Shown here: piece after piece, positions 48,697 to 58,421 of the stretch | Numbering within the stretch: the stretch's first letter is position 1 | Layout of the letters: the number at the start of each line of letters is the position of its first letter | Assembly: GCA_009859145.1 (NCBI GenBank) | Contig: VRVR01000005.1 | Span: forward strand, 186,001-250,000 | Direction of reading: 5' to 3' | Source: Andalucia godoyi | Lineage: Eukaryota; Discoba; Jakobea; Jakobida; Andaluciidae | Length of the DNA: 64,000 nucleotides | Made by a program: the position numbers and the translations under genes | The notes under the pieces: model-generated | The model's database searches: none | What the model saw: the letters and a program-made list of their open reading frames with translations, nothing else | What the model was told of the DNA's origin: nothing

Positions 48697-50028
48697 TTAG
48701 TTGTCGGTGACGACAGCCGATGCATCGTAAGAGGAGACTGGGATTTTCCACGATGCAGACTGTCGTCTTTTCTTGGACATTGAAGTTCGCGATCTTTGGA
48801 TTCCAATGAGGTCCTTTGGTTCTTCGGCTGCCGTCGCGTCATTTTCATTGGAGTCTTTCGATCCAGTGCCCGCTCCCAAGGTGGTTGTTTCTTCTTCACT
48901 CGGCAGCAAGCCTTCTGCACGGTCGCTGGCCACAACATCGCCTTCCGGCTTCGCAGCGGAAACGTCTTCTTTCGGCTTGACGGGCGAGGTATCAAAGCTT
49001 AGTCGACGAGTGTCCATGTGCCTCCTTCTTCGCTGCAGCCGATTTGTGAGCTCCTTGAAAACAGTGGTCTCCACAATCGGCGATGTCAACGAGTTCTTCT
49101 TGGCGGATGATGTGACAATGTCTTTTGGATTGTTGCTTGCCTCCGTTTGCTTACTGCGGGCTGCCGCGGATGTTGTTGAACCAGCTGCAGTGCCGTCGAG
49201 TTTTGCTTCCGACTTGACGTTTCTAAGCAGTTTCCCTTGACGAATGGAGTCCAACAGCGCTGATCGGTTCGGTTGCAAAGCTTCTTCGCTTGCATTTCCG
49301 AACTGTCCCTTTGCCAGGCCCGTCGACGCAGGTTTCTCTGTTACCGCAATCATTTGCAGTGACCAGCTCGCTGGAGCTGGTGGCGGCGGCGGTGGCGGTG
49401 GCGGTAGTCGAAGGAGTGAATTTGGTGGCAATGGCACAGGCAGAGAAGCGTTCTCTTCGATGACAAGCGGTCGCGGGGTTGCTGGTGGCTCGCTAATGGA
49501 ATCCTGCGGCTTTGCGTCATCCACTGCGGCATTAAACTCTGCATTTGACTCGAATAATGGAGAATGTTCAATTGGATTTTGCGTGGCTTGGGAAGTTGTT
49601 GGTTGGACGTCCAAAGGATTTGCTGCGGAATCGATGCGGCAATCTTCTTGCAAATCATTCATGATGGCTCCTATGACTGGTCCTCGACTGCCAGCTCCGT
49701 CTGCACCAGCTGGAGAAATGGGCCGGCGTTGGGACATAACACTCGCTTCGTCGCGTACGTCCAGTGCAGTGTACGCTCGTTGTGTCTTTGGAGAGCTATC
49801 CTTATCGCCTGTGTGCAGCTGAAGATCGCACGATACAGAGAAAAGCGACCTACATTCAAATGACAGACGCAGACGCATAGACAGAGGATTGTGGAAAATC
49901 AGCCTCAGAACTTGTGCGATTCGTTGAATGAGACGCCGAAGAATGTCCTTCTCTTTAACGATTTTCACCACGAAGTCCCATAGTAGCGTCAATGAGGGTT
50001 TAACCTCCATGACTGCCGTCTTTTCCAT
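48697..50028 (-). CDS. Polyproline-WH2 actin-binding protein
   Basis: 443 residues if started at the ATG at 50028. Another ATG in frame at 50250 would add 74 residues, but those include a Tyr/Cys-rich run translated from an ATT microsatellite and would leave only 30 bp to the GatA stop, so I prefer the later start. The N-terminal ~65 residues are helical and basic. A run of nine Pro (~207-217) precedes a WH2 motif, RSALLDSIRQGKLLRNV (~256-272), which binds monomeric actin. After that come Ser/Thr-rich, mostly disordered stretches and FKELTNRLQRRRRHMD. No VCA-type central/acidic region is visible, so it is not a canonical WASP. Class (WIP-like, other) is not settled. Confidence 0.72.
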   Translation of the reverse strand: MEKTAVMEVKPSLTLLWDFVVKIVKEKDILRRLIQRIAQVLRLIFHNPLSMRLRLSFECRSLFSVSCDLQLHTGDKDSSPKTQRAYTALDVRDEASVMSQRRPISPAGADGAGSRGPVIGAIMNDLQEDCRIDSAANPLDVQPTTSQATQNPIEHSPLFESNAEFNAAVDDAKPQDSISEPPATPRPLVIEENASLPVPLPPNSLLRLPPPPPPPPPAPASWSLQMIAVTEKPASTGLAKGQFGNASEEALQPNRSALLDSIRQGKLLRNVKSEAKLDGTAAGSTTSAAARSKQTEASNNPKDIVTSSAKKNSLTSPIVETTVFKELTNRLQRRRRHMDTRRLSFDTSPVKPKEDVSAAKPEGDVVASDRAEGLLPSEEETTTLGAGTGSKDSNENDATAAEEPKDLIGIQRSRTSMSKKRRQSASWKIPVSSYDASAVVTDN

Positions 50029-50280
50029 ATCTTGAAAGAGATCCGCAGCTATTTCACAGTAATAATAATAATGGGGATAATGACAGCAGTAACAATTATT
50101 ATAGCACAAAAAGTAAAATGGACGAACACATCTGAATCGAGTAATGGCTTTCGGAAACCCCCCAAAAAGGCATATTAGACGAGAGCCGTTAAGCCATATT
50201 ACGGCAGGCAGATGTTTCCCGCTCACTACCGAAACGTCCGCGCGATCCATGAATGGGGAAAATTGTCTAGAAGTATATTT

Positions 50281-51660
50281 TCATTTTGCGCACAAACGCT
50301 CAACAGATGCGGCGTGACGAAGCAACCGTCGATCATGCAGCTTTCGTCCAACAAGCTGCATCCCTACTTTGTCCGCGAACACTGGGACGGAGATAGCAGG
50401 ATTTCCACTCAGAGAAGCTGGTACCGTGAAGACATCCTCTGCATAACCTTCAGTGGCATTTTCGTACGTTGAAGGCATAGACAGCTTTGGAATTACTGGG
50501 CACAGCAGAAAATCACAATGCAACAGTGCATTGTCAAAATCAGAAGATATCACTTGTCTCATTTTCAGCGCGGGCTCAAAGTACTTTGTGTAGGCATCTT
50601 TGGAGAGCACGTACGTTCCAGACAGTATTCGTCTGCGTACTTCACTTCCAAAACCAGTTGTGCGAGTACGGACCAGGTCGTGGTCGTGGTGACCGAAAAA
50701 GATTCCGCTGTATCGCGATAGGTTCGAAGATGCTTCTGCAGTTGCAATGACGTAGTATGCGTGAAGAGACATGGGGACGCTCGGCAGCTGGATATCCACC
50801 AGCTGTGCTCCATGTTCCTCCAGTCTCTTGGCTGTTCTTTCCCAAATGGCCCTTACGTTTACCGACAGCTCGGAGATGAGAAACTGTTGAGGAATACCAA
50901 CTCGGAGTCCCTTCAAATCGCAAGAATCGGCGTCGACGTTCGCGCTATCTACTACGTCCAAGGTCGTTGAGTCCATGGGATCGACTCCGAAAAGATAGTC
51001 CGAAACAAGAGAGACGTCGTCAACCGTGCGACCGAACAACCCAGGACAATCCAATGAGGAGGCATAGGCGATGAGGCCGTACCGAGAGAATGCTCCATAC
51101 GACGGCTTGAAGCCAACAACACCACAGATGGCAGCAGGCTGCCGCACCGATCCACCCGTGTCGGATCCAACGGCAACTACACACGAGCCATTTGCAACTG
51201 CAACAGCCGAGCCGCCCGAGGATCCTCCGGGCGACTTTTCATTCCATACTGTAGCTGGAAAAACAGACGAAGTACTCGTGGTGTTCCCCATCCCAAACTC
51301 GTCCATGTTGGTCTTTCCAACAATCACCGCCCCTTGGTTTTGCAATCTTCTGACCACGGTTGCCGTGTAGGATGGCACAAATGACCGCAGCATTTGCGAC
51401 GACGCCGTCGTTGGCCAACCTTGGACACAAAAATTATCCTTGACTGCCACTGGCACTCCAGCTAGCGCAAGATTGTCATGCTCGGAGAGCCGACGAGTCT
51501 CGGACGAAATCGTATCTTCCGAAAGCATAACCTGTGTGAACGCATGCTGCTGCGGTTCTGTTTCCTGAATTCGCTGCAGTCTTTGACGAAGAATGTTCGA
51601 CGATGTCGACGCGTTCTGGCGCACAGACTCGGCAATGCTTCTCACCGAACTCTGGAACAT
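50281..51660 (-). CDS. GatA: Glutamyl-tRNA(Gln) amidotransferase subunit A
   Basis: 459 residues starting at the ATG at 51660; three codons of open frame upstream start with GTG. It is an amidase-signature enzyme with K74 (PVAVKDNF), cis-Ser S148 (SPGGSSGGS) and nucleophile S171 (SDTGGSVRQPA). KTNMDEFGMGNTTS and GRTVDDVSLVSDYLFG are typical of GatA/QRSL1 rather than other amidases. With GatB and GatC it converts Glu-tRNA(Gln) to Gln-tRNA(Gln), in eukaryotes in mitochondria (or plastids). The N-terminus has Arg and Ser but no acid until Glu, so mitochondrial import is plausible. It is divergent from GTF2H2 by about 345 bp. In a compact genome its 3' end lies close to the next gene. Confidence 0.94.
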   Translation of the reverse strand: MFQSSVRSIAESVRQNASTSSNILRQRLQRIQETEPQQHAFTQVMLSEDTISSETRRLSEHDNLALAGVPVAVKDNFCVQGWPTTASSQMLRSFVPSYTATVVRRLQNQGAVIVGKTNMDEFGMGNTTSTSSVFPATVWNEKSPGGSSGGSAVAVANGSCVVAVGSDTGGSVRQPAAICGVVGFKPSYGAFSRYGLIAYASSLDCPGLFGRTVDDVSLVSDYLFGVDPMDSTTLDVVDSANVDADSCDLKGLRVGIPQQFLISELSVNVRAIWERTAKRLEEHGAQLVDIQLPSVPMSLHAYYVIATAEASSNLSRYSGIFFGHHDHDLVRTRTTGFGSEVRRRILSGTYVLSKDAYTKYFEPALKMRQVISSDFDNALLHCDFLLCPVIPKLSMPSTYENATEGYAEDVFTVPASLSGNPAISVPVFADKVGMQLVGRKLHDRRLLRHAASVERLCAK

Positions 51661-52005
51661 TTCACGCACACACCCACCAGACCTCCCCCTTCCTTATGCT
51701 GCACCACCACAAAACAATAAGCCACTTAAAAGATGCTAGAACCACTCTTACGACATGTCTACCTTTGGCCCTGCTTGTTTCAAATAATGCTCGTTTTTAC
51801 AATGGTCGCACAAAGGACGGATCAGCATTTTTGACTCATCTGAGTCGATTGTGCAGCATGAAACTGCGAGTTTGAAGCCTTGGATTTCTTTCTTGCTCCC
51901 TTTTCTTTTTCTTTTTCTTTTTCTTTTTCTTCTTCTTCTTCTTCTTCTTTCATTTCCTCCCGAGCTTTGTAGCTATTCGACTTGTCGGATTCGCAGTGGG
52001 ACGAG
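51661..52005. promoter_or_regulatory. Divergent intergenic region (GatA / GTF2H2)
   Basis: About 345 bp between divergent starts. It holds a (CTTTTT)n/(CTT)n stretch at about 51898-51951 upstream of GTF2H2. No gene seen. Confidence 0.5.
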
Positions 52006-53327
52006 ATGCAAGCAGAGGAGAACGACGCCTCAACGTACATATGGCAAGGCGAGATTGTTCGTTCGTGGCAGCTTCTCGAAGAAGATGAATCAGGAAATCT
52101 GAAGACGGTCGACGTTCGAGAACAGCGGCGCCGAACAGATCTGTATGTCCGTCTCTTGCTCAGTTTGCAGACCGCCCTTTTCTTTTCTTCTTCTTTTAAT
52201 TAAAAAAAAAAGTTCATTAAAACAATGCATTGTTCATGGGGAAGGTTTTATGAAAATCCGTTGCGTTCAATTGACTAATGAAGAAGTATCTGGGGTTTTC
52301 AAATTGATCAATACATAGAAACGATGCTGCAGGCACGCTGGTGAAGCGCGGAATCATTCGATTTCTTGTTCTGGTGATTGATCTTTCGTCGTCAGTTACC
52401 GAGGTTGATTTTCGACCATCGCGCATGGCTGTGACACTCAACTCGTCCATTTCGTTTGTTCGAGAGTTTTTCGACCAGAATCCACTGTCGCATTTATCCA
52501 TCATTGTCACGCGGAACGGGCTAGCCGAACAAGTCACTGAGCTCTCTGGAAATCCTAATCACCACATCAACATGTTGAAATCCCGATGGGAGCCTGGGGG
52601 TTCTGCGTCGCTTCAGAATGCCCTCGAACTTGCCCATTCGTATCTGCATGCAATTCCTTCCTACGGCTCAAGAGAAGTGGTCGTTCTGTTCAATTCGATG
52701 CGCACTCAAGATCCTGGTGACATCCCGCTGACGATCAGGAGACTCGTGGAAGCACGCATCCATGTTTCCATTGTTGGGGTTGCTGCTGAAGTGTTTGTAT
52801 GCAGCAACATTGCCAAGCAAACGGGCGGAATATACAGAATTTCCCTGGATGCGAATCATCATCACGAGCTGCTGTTCTCCTTCGCCTCTCCACCCCCGCA
52901 AACAGAAGACGACATCCAGGCTCCCTGTATTGTCTCCATGGGGTTTCCGAAACGGTGTTCGGAAATCAACGGGTCTCTATGCACGTGCCACTCCACATTC
53001 ACGAATGTTGGGTTTCAGTGTCCTCGTTGTGCATCCAAGTATTGCGATCTTCCTGTGGACTGCTCCGTCTGCGGGCTTACGCTCGTGATGTCTCCACATC
53101 TAGCGAGATCATACCATCATTTGTTTCCAGTTCCTATTTTTGCAGAAACTACTACCAACGCAGCATCCAGTGCGACTTGTTTTGGCTGTGCAGCCATTCT
53201 CGATCTGGGCAGCCATGCGTACGCTTGCCCGTTGTGCTCCTGTGCATTTTGCTTGGATTGTGATATCTTCATCCACGAATCGCTGCATAACTGTCCGGGC
53301 TGCCAGGCGCGGAAGCAAATGTTCTAG
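52006..53327 (+). CDS. GTF2H2: TFIIH subunit p44 / SSL1 (two exons)
   Basis: Exon 1 is 52006-52142 and exon 2 is 52319-53327, giving 381 residues (human 395). Exon 1 has EIVRSWQLLEEDESGNLK, matching the human TWEILKEDESGSLK segment. Exon 2 carries the von Willebrand A domain (LVLVIDLSSSV, FDQNPLSHLSIIVT, LTELSGNP), then a C4 zinc finger (FQCPRCASKYCDLPVDCSVCGLTL), HLARSYHHLFP, and the C-terminal RING-like C4C4 module (CFGCAA, CPLCSCAFCLDCD, SLHNCPGC). p44 binds and stimulates XPD helicase in core TFIIH, for nucleotide excision repair and RNA polymerase II initiation. Exon 1 and exon 2 are in different frames, so the splice is needed. Confidence 0.95.
52143..52318 (+). other. Intron of GTF2H2 (176 bp)
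   Basis: It starts GTATGT. The acceptor that keeps the frame is ATACATAG at 52318; the nearby CTGCAG at 52332 does not. CTAAT at about 52275 is a possible branch site. It is the longest intron found. Confidence 0.82.
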
Positions 53328-53751
53328 ATTCTTAATTCCGGGTAGCTGTTTTCTGCCGCAGCTCGGGTCCGTTTTGTACAAATTCCAGTAACCCATTAAA
53401 AACCACACCTTCGATTGGACGACTGATGAAACTGCATTGGTGACAAGCGCAGACAGACTCTTTCGTTTGCTGTAGACAAGTCATTCGCGTCGCTCCGACA
53501 GTCTCGTCGGGGGGAATGGGTTGTGCTGCGCGAAGATGCTTTCTGTGAAAAAATCGAAAGACCACCCAGTGCACATAACAATGATAACCGCCCACCCTCG
53601 AATGACATCACAAGCCACAACATAAAAGAAGTGTTGCATTCACCGTCGTGCGAAATGCACACAGGCTAGGCGTACAGCTTTGGATCCTTTTATTTTATTT
53701 ATTATTATTATTATTATTATTTTGTTTTTGAAAGAGCTTGAAAAAAGAAAA
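53328..53751. promoter_or_regulatory. Intergenic region upstream of the TPR-SET gene
   Basis: About 420 bp between the GTF2H2 stop and the next plus-strand start. It has a (TTA)n microsatellite at about 53694-53720. No gene seen. Confidence 0.45.
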
Positions 53752-55389
53752 ATGTCGTTTTCTGGAAGAAAATGCTGCCCGCGCTTCGAATCTCCGCCAG
53801 AGAATGCGTTGCTGTTCATGGACGACTCTCTACCAAAGCTGCATGAACTTATGTCGATATCGTTTCGTGACTTGGCTTCCCAGCCGAATGTTGCTGCGAC
53901 CGGACGAAAGATTGTAGGTTGTGTAGCAAGCGATCTGGATGTTCGTTCCAATGAAGCAGAGTGTCTGTTCACACTGTCTCCCACCGAGTCGGTGCGGCTT
54001 CGATTTTGTTTCGTTGGCTTTCCTGTGGATTGCATTCGTAGAGGAGACGAGTTGACGATCATCAATCCAGTCGCTGCACAGGTCTATGGCTCTTCCTCGG
54101 CTTGTTTGGTATGCAGCGATTGCAGATGTGTATTGAACGTAACCAGAGCAGCTTCCTTCTCAGCCAACGATTGGAAGGATCTTGGGAATGCGTACTTTCG
54201 AAGAACGCAAATCTATGAAGCCATATTGTGCTATTCGTATGGGATTCGTTGTGATGCTCAGAATGTGGCTTGTTTTGCGAATCGTGCAGAGTGCTTTCTC
54301 CGCATTCGATGTTGGGAACGCGCCCTCCATGACAGCAATCGTGTGCTGGAGCTCGATCCAAGCCATGCAAAGGGGAGAAATCGACGAGACCTTGCGTTGG
54401 CGAGCCTTGGCCGTCATGCAGAACTGAGCGAAAGTTTCGATGCAGCGTCTCGGCAGCGCGTCAAAGATGAATCAGAAGGGATCTTTCGATCTCCCATCCG
54501 CGATCTCGATCCTCATCCAACATATTTTTGTTCTTCCATGCTTCGGTTTCAGCGCTGTACGGACACTCAAAAGGGCTCTGGGGTGTACGCTACATGTGAC
54601 ATTCCTGCCGGAACGTTGCTCTTGGTTGAAAACCCCTTTGCATGCGCATCGGATACCGAGCTGGGACTGGACGAACTGGATTATTTGCGACGGACACAAG
54701 GCGAAAAGACGCGGCTCCTCTTCAGTCCGCGGACGCTGCTCTTGAAGGCGAAGTTGTGGCAGCGTTTGACTGTGGATCCGGAATCGTTTGAGTCTGTGAA
54801 GTGGATGCGCGGTTTGGAGAGCAAACACGCCGAGGAACTGCGTATGTCGGACATGGATGACTGGATTAAGTACAACGCTTTTGAAGGTGCCTCTGTTGCT
54901 GGAATGTATCCTCTTGCAGCCCAGTGGAACCACAGTTGCCTTCCAAATTGCGTCTGGTACATAGACACGAGTGTGTTGGTGATGGTTTCCTGTGCAAACA
55001 TCAAGGCCACTGAAGAGTGCTGCGATGGGTACTTTCACTACGCGTCGTTTGACGAAAGACAGAGGACATCTCGCTCTATGGGTTTTGTATGTCGCTGTTC
55101 CCGATGTGCGCTGGAGTCCACAATTCCTCGTCCGCATGCGCGGCATGCATTCCTCGATGCGTCGAATATGCATCACCTGTCGGATGCAGATTACGTGCGA
55201 CTCAACATGGCCCAGCTCAGTGAGTTTGGACTGGTGGATTCACGGAATGTGTTTCGATTCTTCCAATCCAGCTCGCATTTGGGCCGTCTCTTGCATGCTG
55301 CTGAAGGCTGCCAATCGGAAGCAACGCTCGCCGTTTTAAAGGATGCAGAACGTGCTGTTCATCAGATCCAATCCTGGTTTCCGCAATGA
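53752..55389 (+). CDS. TPR-SET domain protein (SMYD-related)
   Basis: 545 residues starting at the ATG at 53752. A ~130-residue N-terminal region contains a Cys pair cluster (CLVCSDCRCVLN), then TPR helices at about residues 140-235 (WKDLGNAYFRRTQIYEAILCYSYGI, ALHDSNRVLELDPSHAKG). The split SET domain covers about 265-470: KGSGVYATCDIPAGTLLLVENPF, AQWNHSCLPNCVWY (the NHSCxPN signature near 392-400), then the post-SET Cys cluster CRCSRC. This resembles the TPR-SET group of SMYD-like lysine methyltransferases (TTC-type and plant ATXR-like). No standard MYND finger is seen inside the SET split. The substrate is unknown; it could be histone or non-histone. Confidence 0.88.
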   Translation: MSFSGRKCCPRFESPPENALLFMDDSLPKLHELMSISFRDLASQPNVAATGRKIVGCVASDLDVRSNEAECLFTLSPTESVRLRFCFVGFPVDCIRRGDELTIINPVAAQVYGSSSACLVCSDCRCVLNVTRAASFSANDWKDLGNAYFRRTQIYEAILCYSYGIRCDAQNVACFANRAECFLRIRCWERALHDSNRVLELDPSHAKGRNRRDLALASLGRHAELSESFDAASRQRVKDESEGIFRSPIRDLDPHPTYFCSSMLRFQRCTDTQKGSGVYATCDIPAGTLLLVENPFACASDTELGLDELDYLRRTQGEKTRLLFSPRTLLLKAKLWQRLTVDPESFESVKWMRGLESKHAEELRMSDMDDWIKYNAFEGASVAGMYPLAAQWNHSCLPNCVWYIDTSVLVMVSCANIKATEECCDGYFHYASFDERQRTSRSMGFVCRCSRCALESTIPRPHARHAFLDASNMHHLSDADYVRLNMAQLSEFGLVDSRNVFRFFQSSSHLGRLLHAAEGCQSEATLAVLKDAERAVHQIQSWFPQ

Positions 55390-55993
55390 TGGGTCACACA
55401 ATAAATAGTACATGTTCCCCCTCTCTTCCTTTGGCACTACTACTATTCATTGTGGACGTTGCCTGTTCCGCTGTTTACTGTACGCAGCACTTGCTTGTAT
55501 CGGGTGTGCGATGGTCCTTTCTGCTTGCACAACAAACGAAAAAGTCCACTTCGGAAAATCAGGGCGGTTCTGCTAACCACACTATATATTGTGTTGGTTT
55601 TGAATTATTTTTTTTTGAATGCACAAAAGAAAACTTCCCTGGTTTCCGGTTTGCGATTTACGTCGTTTGAACGCTGCCACCTGCCTCCATTTTCATTTTC
55701 TAAAGACAAGAATTATTCAGTCGTTCATACTGGCCACAGCACACACACTCACACACTTGCACACTCACACACTTGCACACTCCTCCACTTAACAAACTCA
55801 CACATCCATAACCACATTCTTGCGGCAACAGCAACAGTAGCAGTAGTATTAGTAGTAGTAATAGCAGTGATTGTAGGTTTCGCAGTGGTGGGCTCCGCGG
55901 TGCAACGGTATTTCTTGGATTTTATTTTCTTCTTTCTGGATTTCTCCTAGTGTCTGTTTTCTTTTTTTCTTTCTTTTTTGCTGTCTGTCTGCA
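55390..55993. promoter_or_regulatory. Intergenic region upstream of the LRR-PP2C gene
   Basis: About 600 bp between two plus-strand genes. It contains CA/CT-rich repeats near 55738-55790, a TAG-rich repeat near 55843-55868 and pyrimidine tracts just before the start codon. A 167-codon frame here begins with TTG and is not convincing. Confidence 0.45.
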
Positions 55994-58123
55994 ATGGGTA
56001 ATGGGTGTCGTGCGATGTGCACGCCTCGCGTTCAGGATCCCGAACTGAATGAATTTTTTTTAAAGTTTCGCGAGATTTATTCACAAACATGCAAAGAGAA
56101 TAATGTCACGCCCGAGACAGCGGTTGTCTCTGGACTGCTGAAATTTCTGCGGATTCCGACCTGGCCACGGTCGCAGCGAGCGCCTCCTCCACGAATTCTT
56201 GTGAATTGGTCTACCATTCCATGTGGGGACGAGGCACTCATTGCCTTTATTGCGGTTCTTCGACGAGTGAAGACATCGGTCCGCTTTGGACTGTCCATGA
56301 AGGGCTGTGCAGTTACTGAGCTCGGAGTCAAGTACATTCCAAATGACGTTACGCTGTACCATTTGGACCTCTCTGGAAACACGTTTGCAGAAGATGCTCT
56401 CATCCATCTCTCAAGAGTGCTTGCGAACAACGAGTCAATCCGAGTGCTCATGCTCTCGTCTTCCAAGTTCTCGACGAGAGGGTTCGAAGTGCTTTCTATG
56501 GCGCTGCTGAGGAACACCACGCTGAAGAAGCTATCGCTGCACGGCGTCTGCTTGGACGATTCCTCCCTTTCACGACTGTCAGAAACGCTCAAACAGAATT
56601 CGTCTCTACAGGACATCGACATCTCTGCAAATACGTCCCTGACAATGAACGGAATAGAGTCGCTTGTTGGCGCGGTTGCAAAGAATCACGCACTGACGTG
56701 CTTGAAGGTGGATTCTGCAGTGCTTGATCCAAAGAGTGGTGAGGCACTGCGAAAATACATTGAGAGGAATTTGATTTGTACAGAAATGATGCAGCTGTTG
56801 TTCAACAGGTCCATAGCGCTTGTGAACCGCAACAAAGTTACTGCGAATAGAAGAGCAAACAGCATGTCTCGGAAACCATCTACTCATGGGTCTGCTCGGT
56901 ACCAAGAAGAAGCGGCGTTTCATGACACTGGTGAGGGCGGTGAGCTGGAGACAGATCGGTTCCATGTTGGGCACGCCGAAACAATTGGAAGAAGACCGAC
57001 GATGGAGGACGTGTCAGTCGTGGAGCTTTCTTTTCGTGGCTCGGAAGACGAAGGTCTTTTTGAGTTGTTCGATGGACACGGCGGCCGCACTGCGTCAACA
57101 CTCGCAGGTACTTGGATGCACGAACTCATCTCGGAAAGCTTGGATGCAATGGAGTCCATGTTGACCAAGGATTTCTCGCAGCAGCAGCCTGCTGGCGTTG
57201 CGGATGCACAGAACATTCCAGTTTCTCCGTTGACAACGACCGCCCTAAAGACGTTCAGTGCGCAGATGGATGGCGTTTCCACGTACGATCTCATCCGACG
57301 CAACAGGACTGTGCGAGATCGAGGTTTGGTGAATGCGGAAGGGTCGCTGATTAAAACCGCCAATGGCTCGGATCCTGTTACGGACGTTCTTACAAATTCG
57401 TTTTTAGACATGAATGATGTTATGATCCAACACGATGTTACCGACGGAACGACTGCGTTGGTGTGTTACATTCGAGGAAACAAATTGTGGATGGCAAATG
57501 CGGGGGACTCCCGCGGCGTACTTTCCAGAAATGGCCACGCCACTCGCCTGTCCATTGACCATGTTCCCGTGCTTCCCGAAGAAGAAGCACGGATCGAGAA
57601 ATACGGCGGATTTGTTTCCAACGACGGAAGAGTGAACGGTGTTCTTGCGGTGAGCAGGGCTCTTGGAGATCTGTTTCTGCAGCCAATGGTATCTCCGGAA
57701 CCGTACGTGTTTTGCATGGATCTGAAGCCGACAGACAATCTGCTGGTCATGGCATGCGATGGCTTGTGGGATGTGATGGATGACCAGTACGCGATTGACA
57801 TTGCAAAGTCAATTGATGATCCCAGGCTGGCAGCAGTTCGGCTAAGAGACCTAGCATATCACACCGGGTCAACAGACAACATTTCCGTCAGTGTTATTCG
57901 AATTAAGCCTTTGTCCGACAAGCCCAGTCCTGTGGGAATTGGGTTTTCATCCAAGTCGCGCAGGCTTTCGTTGAATTCTTCGCTGTCCTCCGTGTCCTCG
58001 CCTCGAATTCCAGAGGACGCCGAAAAGAAAGAAACCGGTACAGAACAGACTTTCGGGTCTGAAGATGCAGAATGCATCTTCTTGTCCACAAATCCGGAGA
58101 CCATCAAGAAGCTGGAAGATTAA
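55994..58123 (+). CDS. LRR-PP2C fusion protein phosphatase
   Basis: 709 residues. The start MGNGCRAMC is an N-myristoylation site with nearby Cys for palmitoylation. Residues ~100-265 are ribonuclease-inhibitor-type leucine-rich repeats (LYHLDLSGNTFAEDALIHL, IRVLMLSSSKFSTRGFEVL, LKKLSLHGVCLDDSSL, LQDIDISANTSL). The PP2C domain starts at about residue 325: RRPTMEDVS, FELFDGHGG (D360), then an insertion of about 95 residues, DGTTALVCYIRG, ANAGDSRGVL, AVSRALGD, ACDGLWDVM (~589) and TDNISV (~626), so all metal-binding Asp positions appear present. The tail is Ser-rich. Similar LRR+PP2C order is known in PHLPP proteins and in fungal adenylyl cyclases. Convergent with the B-box gene. Confidence 0.92.
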   Translation: MGNGCRAMCTPRVQDPELNEFFLKFREIYSQTCKENNVTPETAVVSGLLKFLRIPTWPRSQRAPPPRILVNWSTIPCGDEALIAFIAVLRRVKTSVRFGLSMKGCAVTELGVKYIPNDVTLYHLDLSGNTFAEDALIHLSRVLANNESIRVLMLSSSKFSTRGFEVLSMALLRNTTLKKLSLHGVCLDDSSLSRLSETLKQNSSLQDIDISANTSLTMNGIESLVGAVAKNHALTCLKVDSAVLDPKSGEALRKYIERNLICTEMMQLLFNRSIALVNRNKVTANRRANSMSRKPSTHGSARYQEEAAFHDTGEGGELETDRFHVGHAETIGRRPTMEDVSVVELSFRGSEDEGLFELFDGHGGRTASTLAGTWMHELISESLDAMESMLTKDFSQQQPAGVADAQNIPVSPLTTTALKTFSAQMDGVSTYDLIRRNRTVRDRGLVNAEGSLIKTANGSDPVTDVLTNSFLDMNDVMIQHDVTDGTTALVCYIRGNKLWMANAGDSRGVLSRNGHATRLSIDHVPVLPEEEARIEKYGGFVSNDGRVNGVLAVSRALGDLFLQPMVSPEPYVFCMDLKPTDNLLVMACDGLWDVMDDQYAIDIAKSIDDPRLAAVRLRDLAYHTGSTDNISVSVIRIKPLSDKPSPVGIGFSSKSRRLSLNSSLSSVSSPRIPEDAEKKETGTEQTFGSEDAECIFLSTNPETIKKLED

Positions 58124-58421
58124 CGAGTCGTTTATCATTGTTTTTTTAATTGTTAAAAACCAATATATCCCGCATTCGATGTTTGTTGATTATTGTATAT
58201 CTTTTTGTGTACGAATTTTCTTGCCAAGGAGAAGTGAGACAAGAGAGGGAAGTTGGGGTGCTTCTTTTATTTACATGCCAAGACACCTGTTTTCCAATCA
58301 GTCTCGCCCACTCTTCCATTCTCTTGGAGTGCATTGCTGTTTGTGTCATGCAACCATTTTGGAATTCACGACTGCCATGCGTCGACCAGAAGAGAGTCTA
58401 CGATCCTAATTACCGGTATGA
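58124..58421. other. Convergent 3' intergenic region (PP2C / B-box)
   Basis: About 300 bp between facing stops. No repeats or genes of note. Confidence 0.45.

Noticed and set aside
50029-50250. N-terminal extension of the WH2 protein to the ATG at 50250
   Set aside because: It would encode a Tyr/Cys run from an ATT repeat and leave only 30 bp to the GatA stop. It cannot be fully excluded.
54472-55176. 234-codon minus-strand ORF
   Set aside because: Antisense to the SET domain, no motif.
55450-55950. 167-codon plus-strand ORF upstream of the PP2C gene
   Set aside because: It starts at TTG and its C-terminus is a translated CA and TAG repeat.
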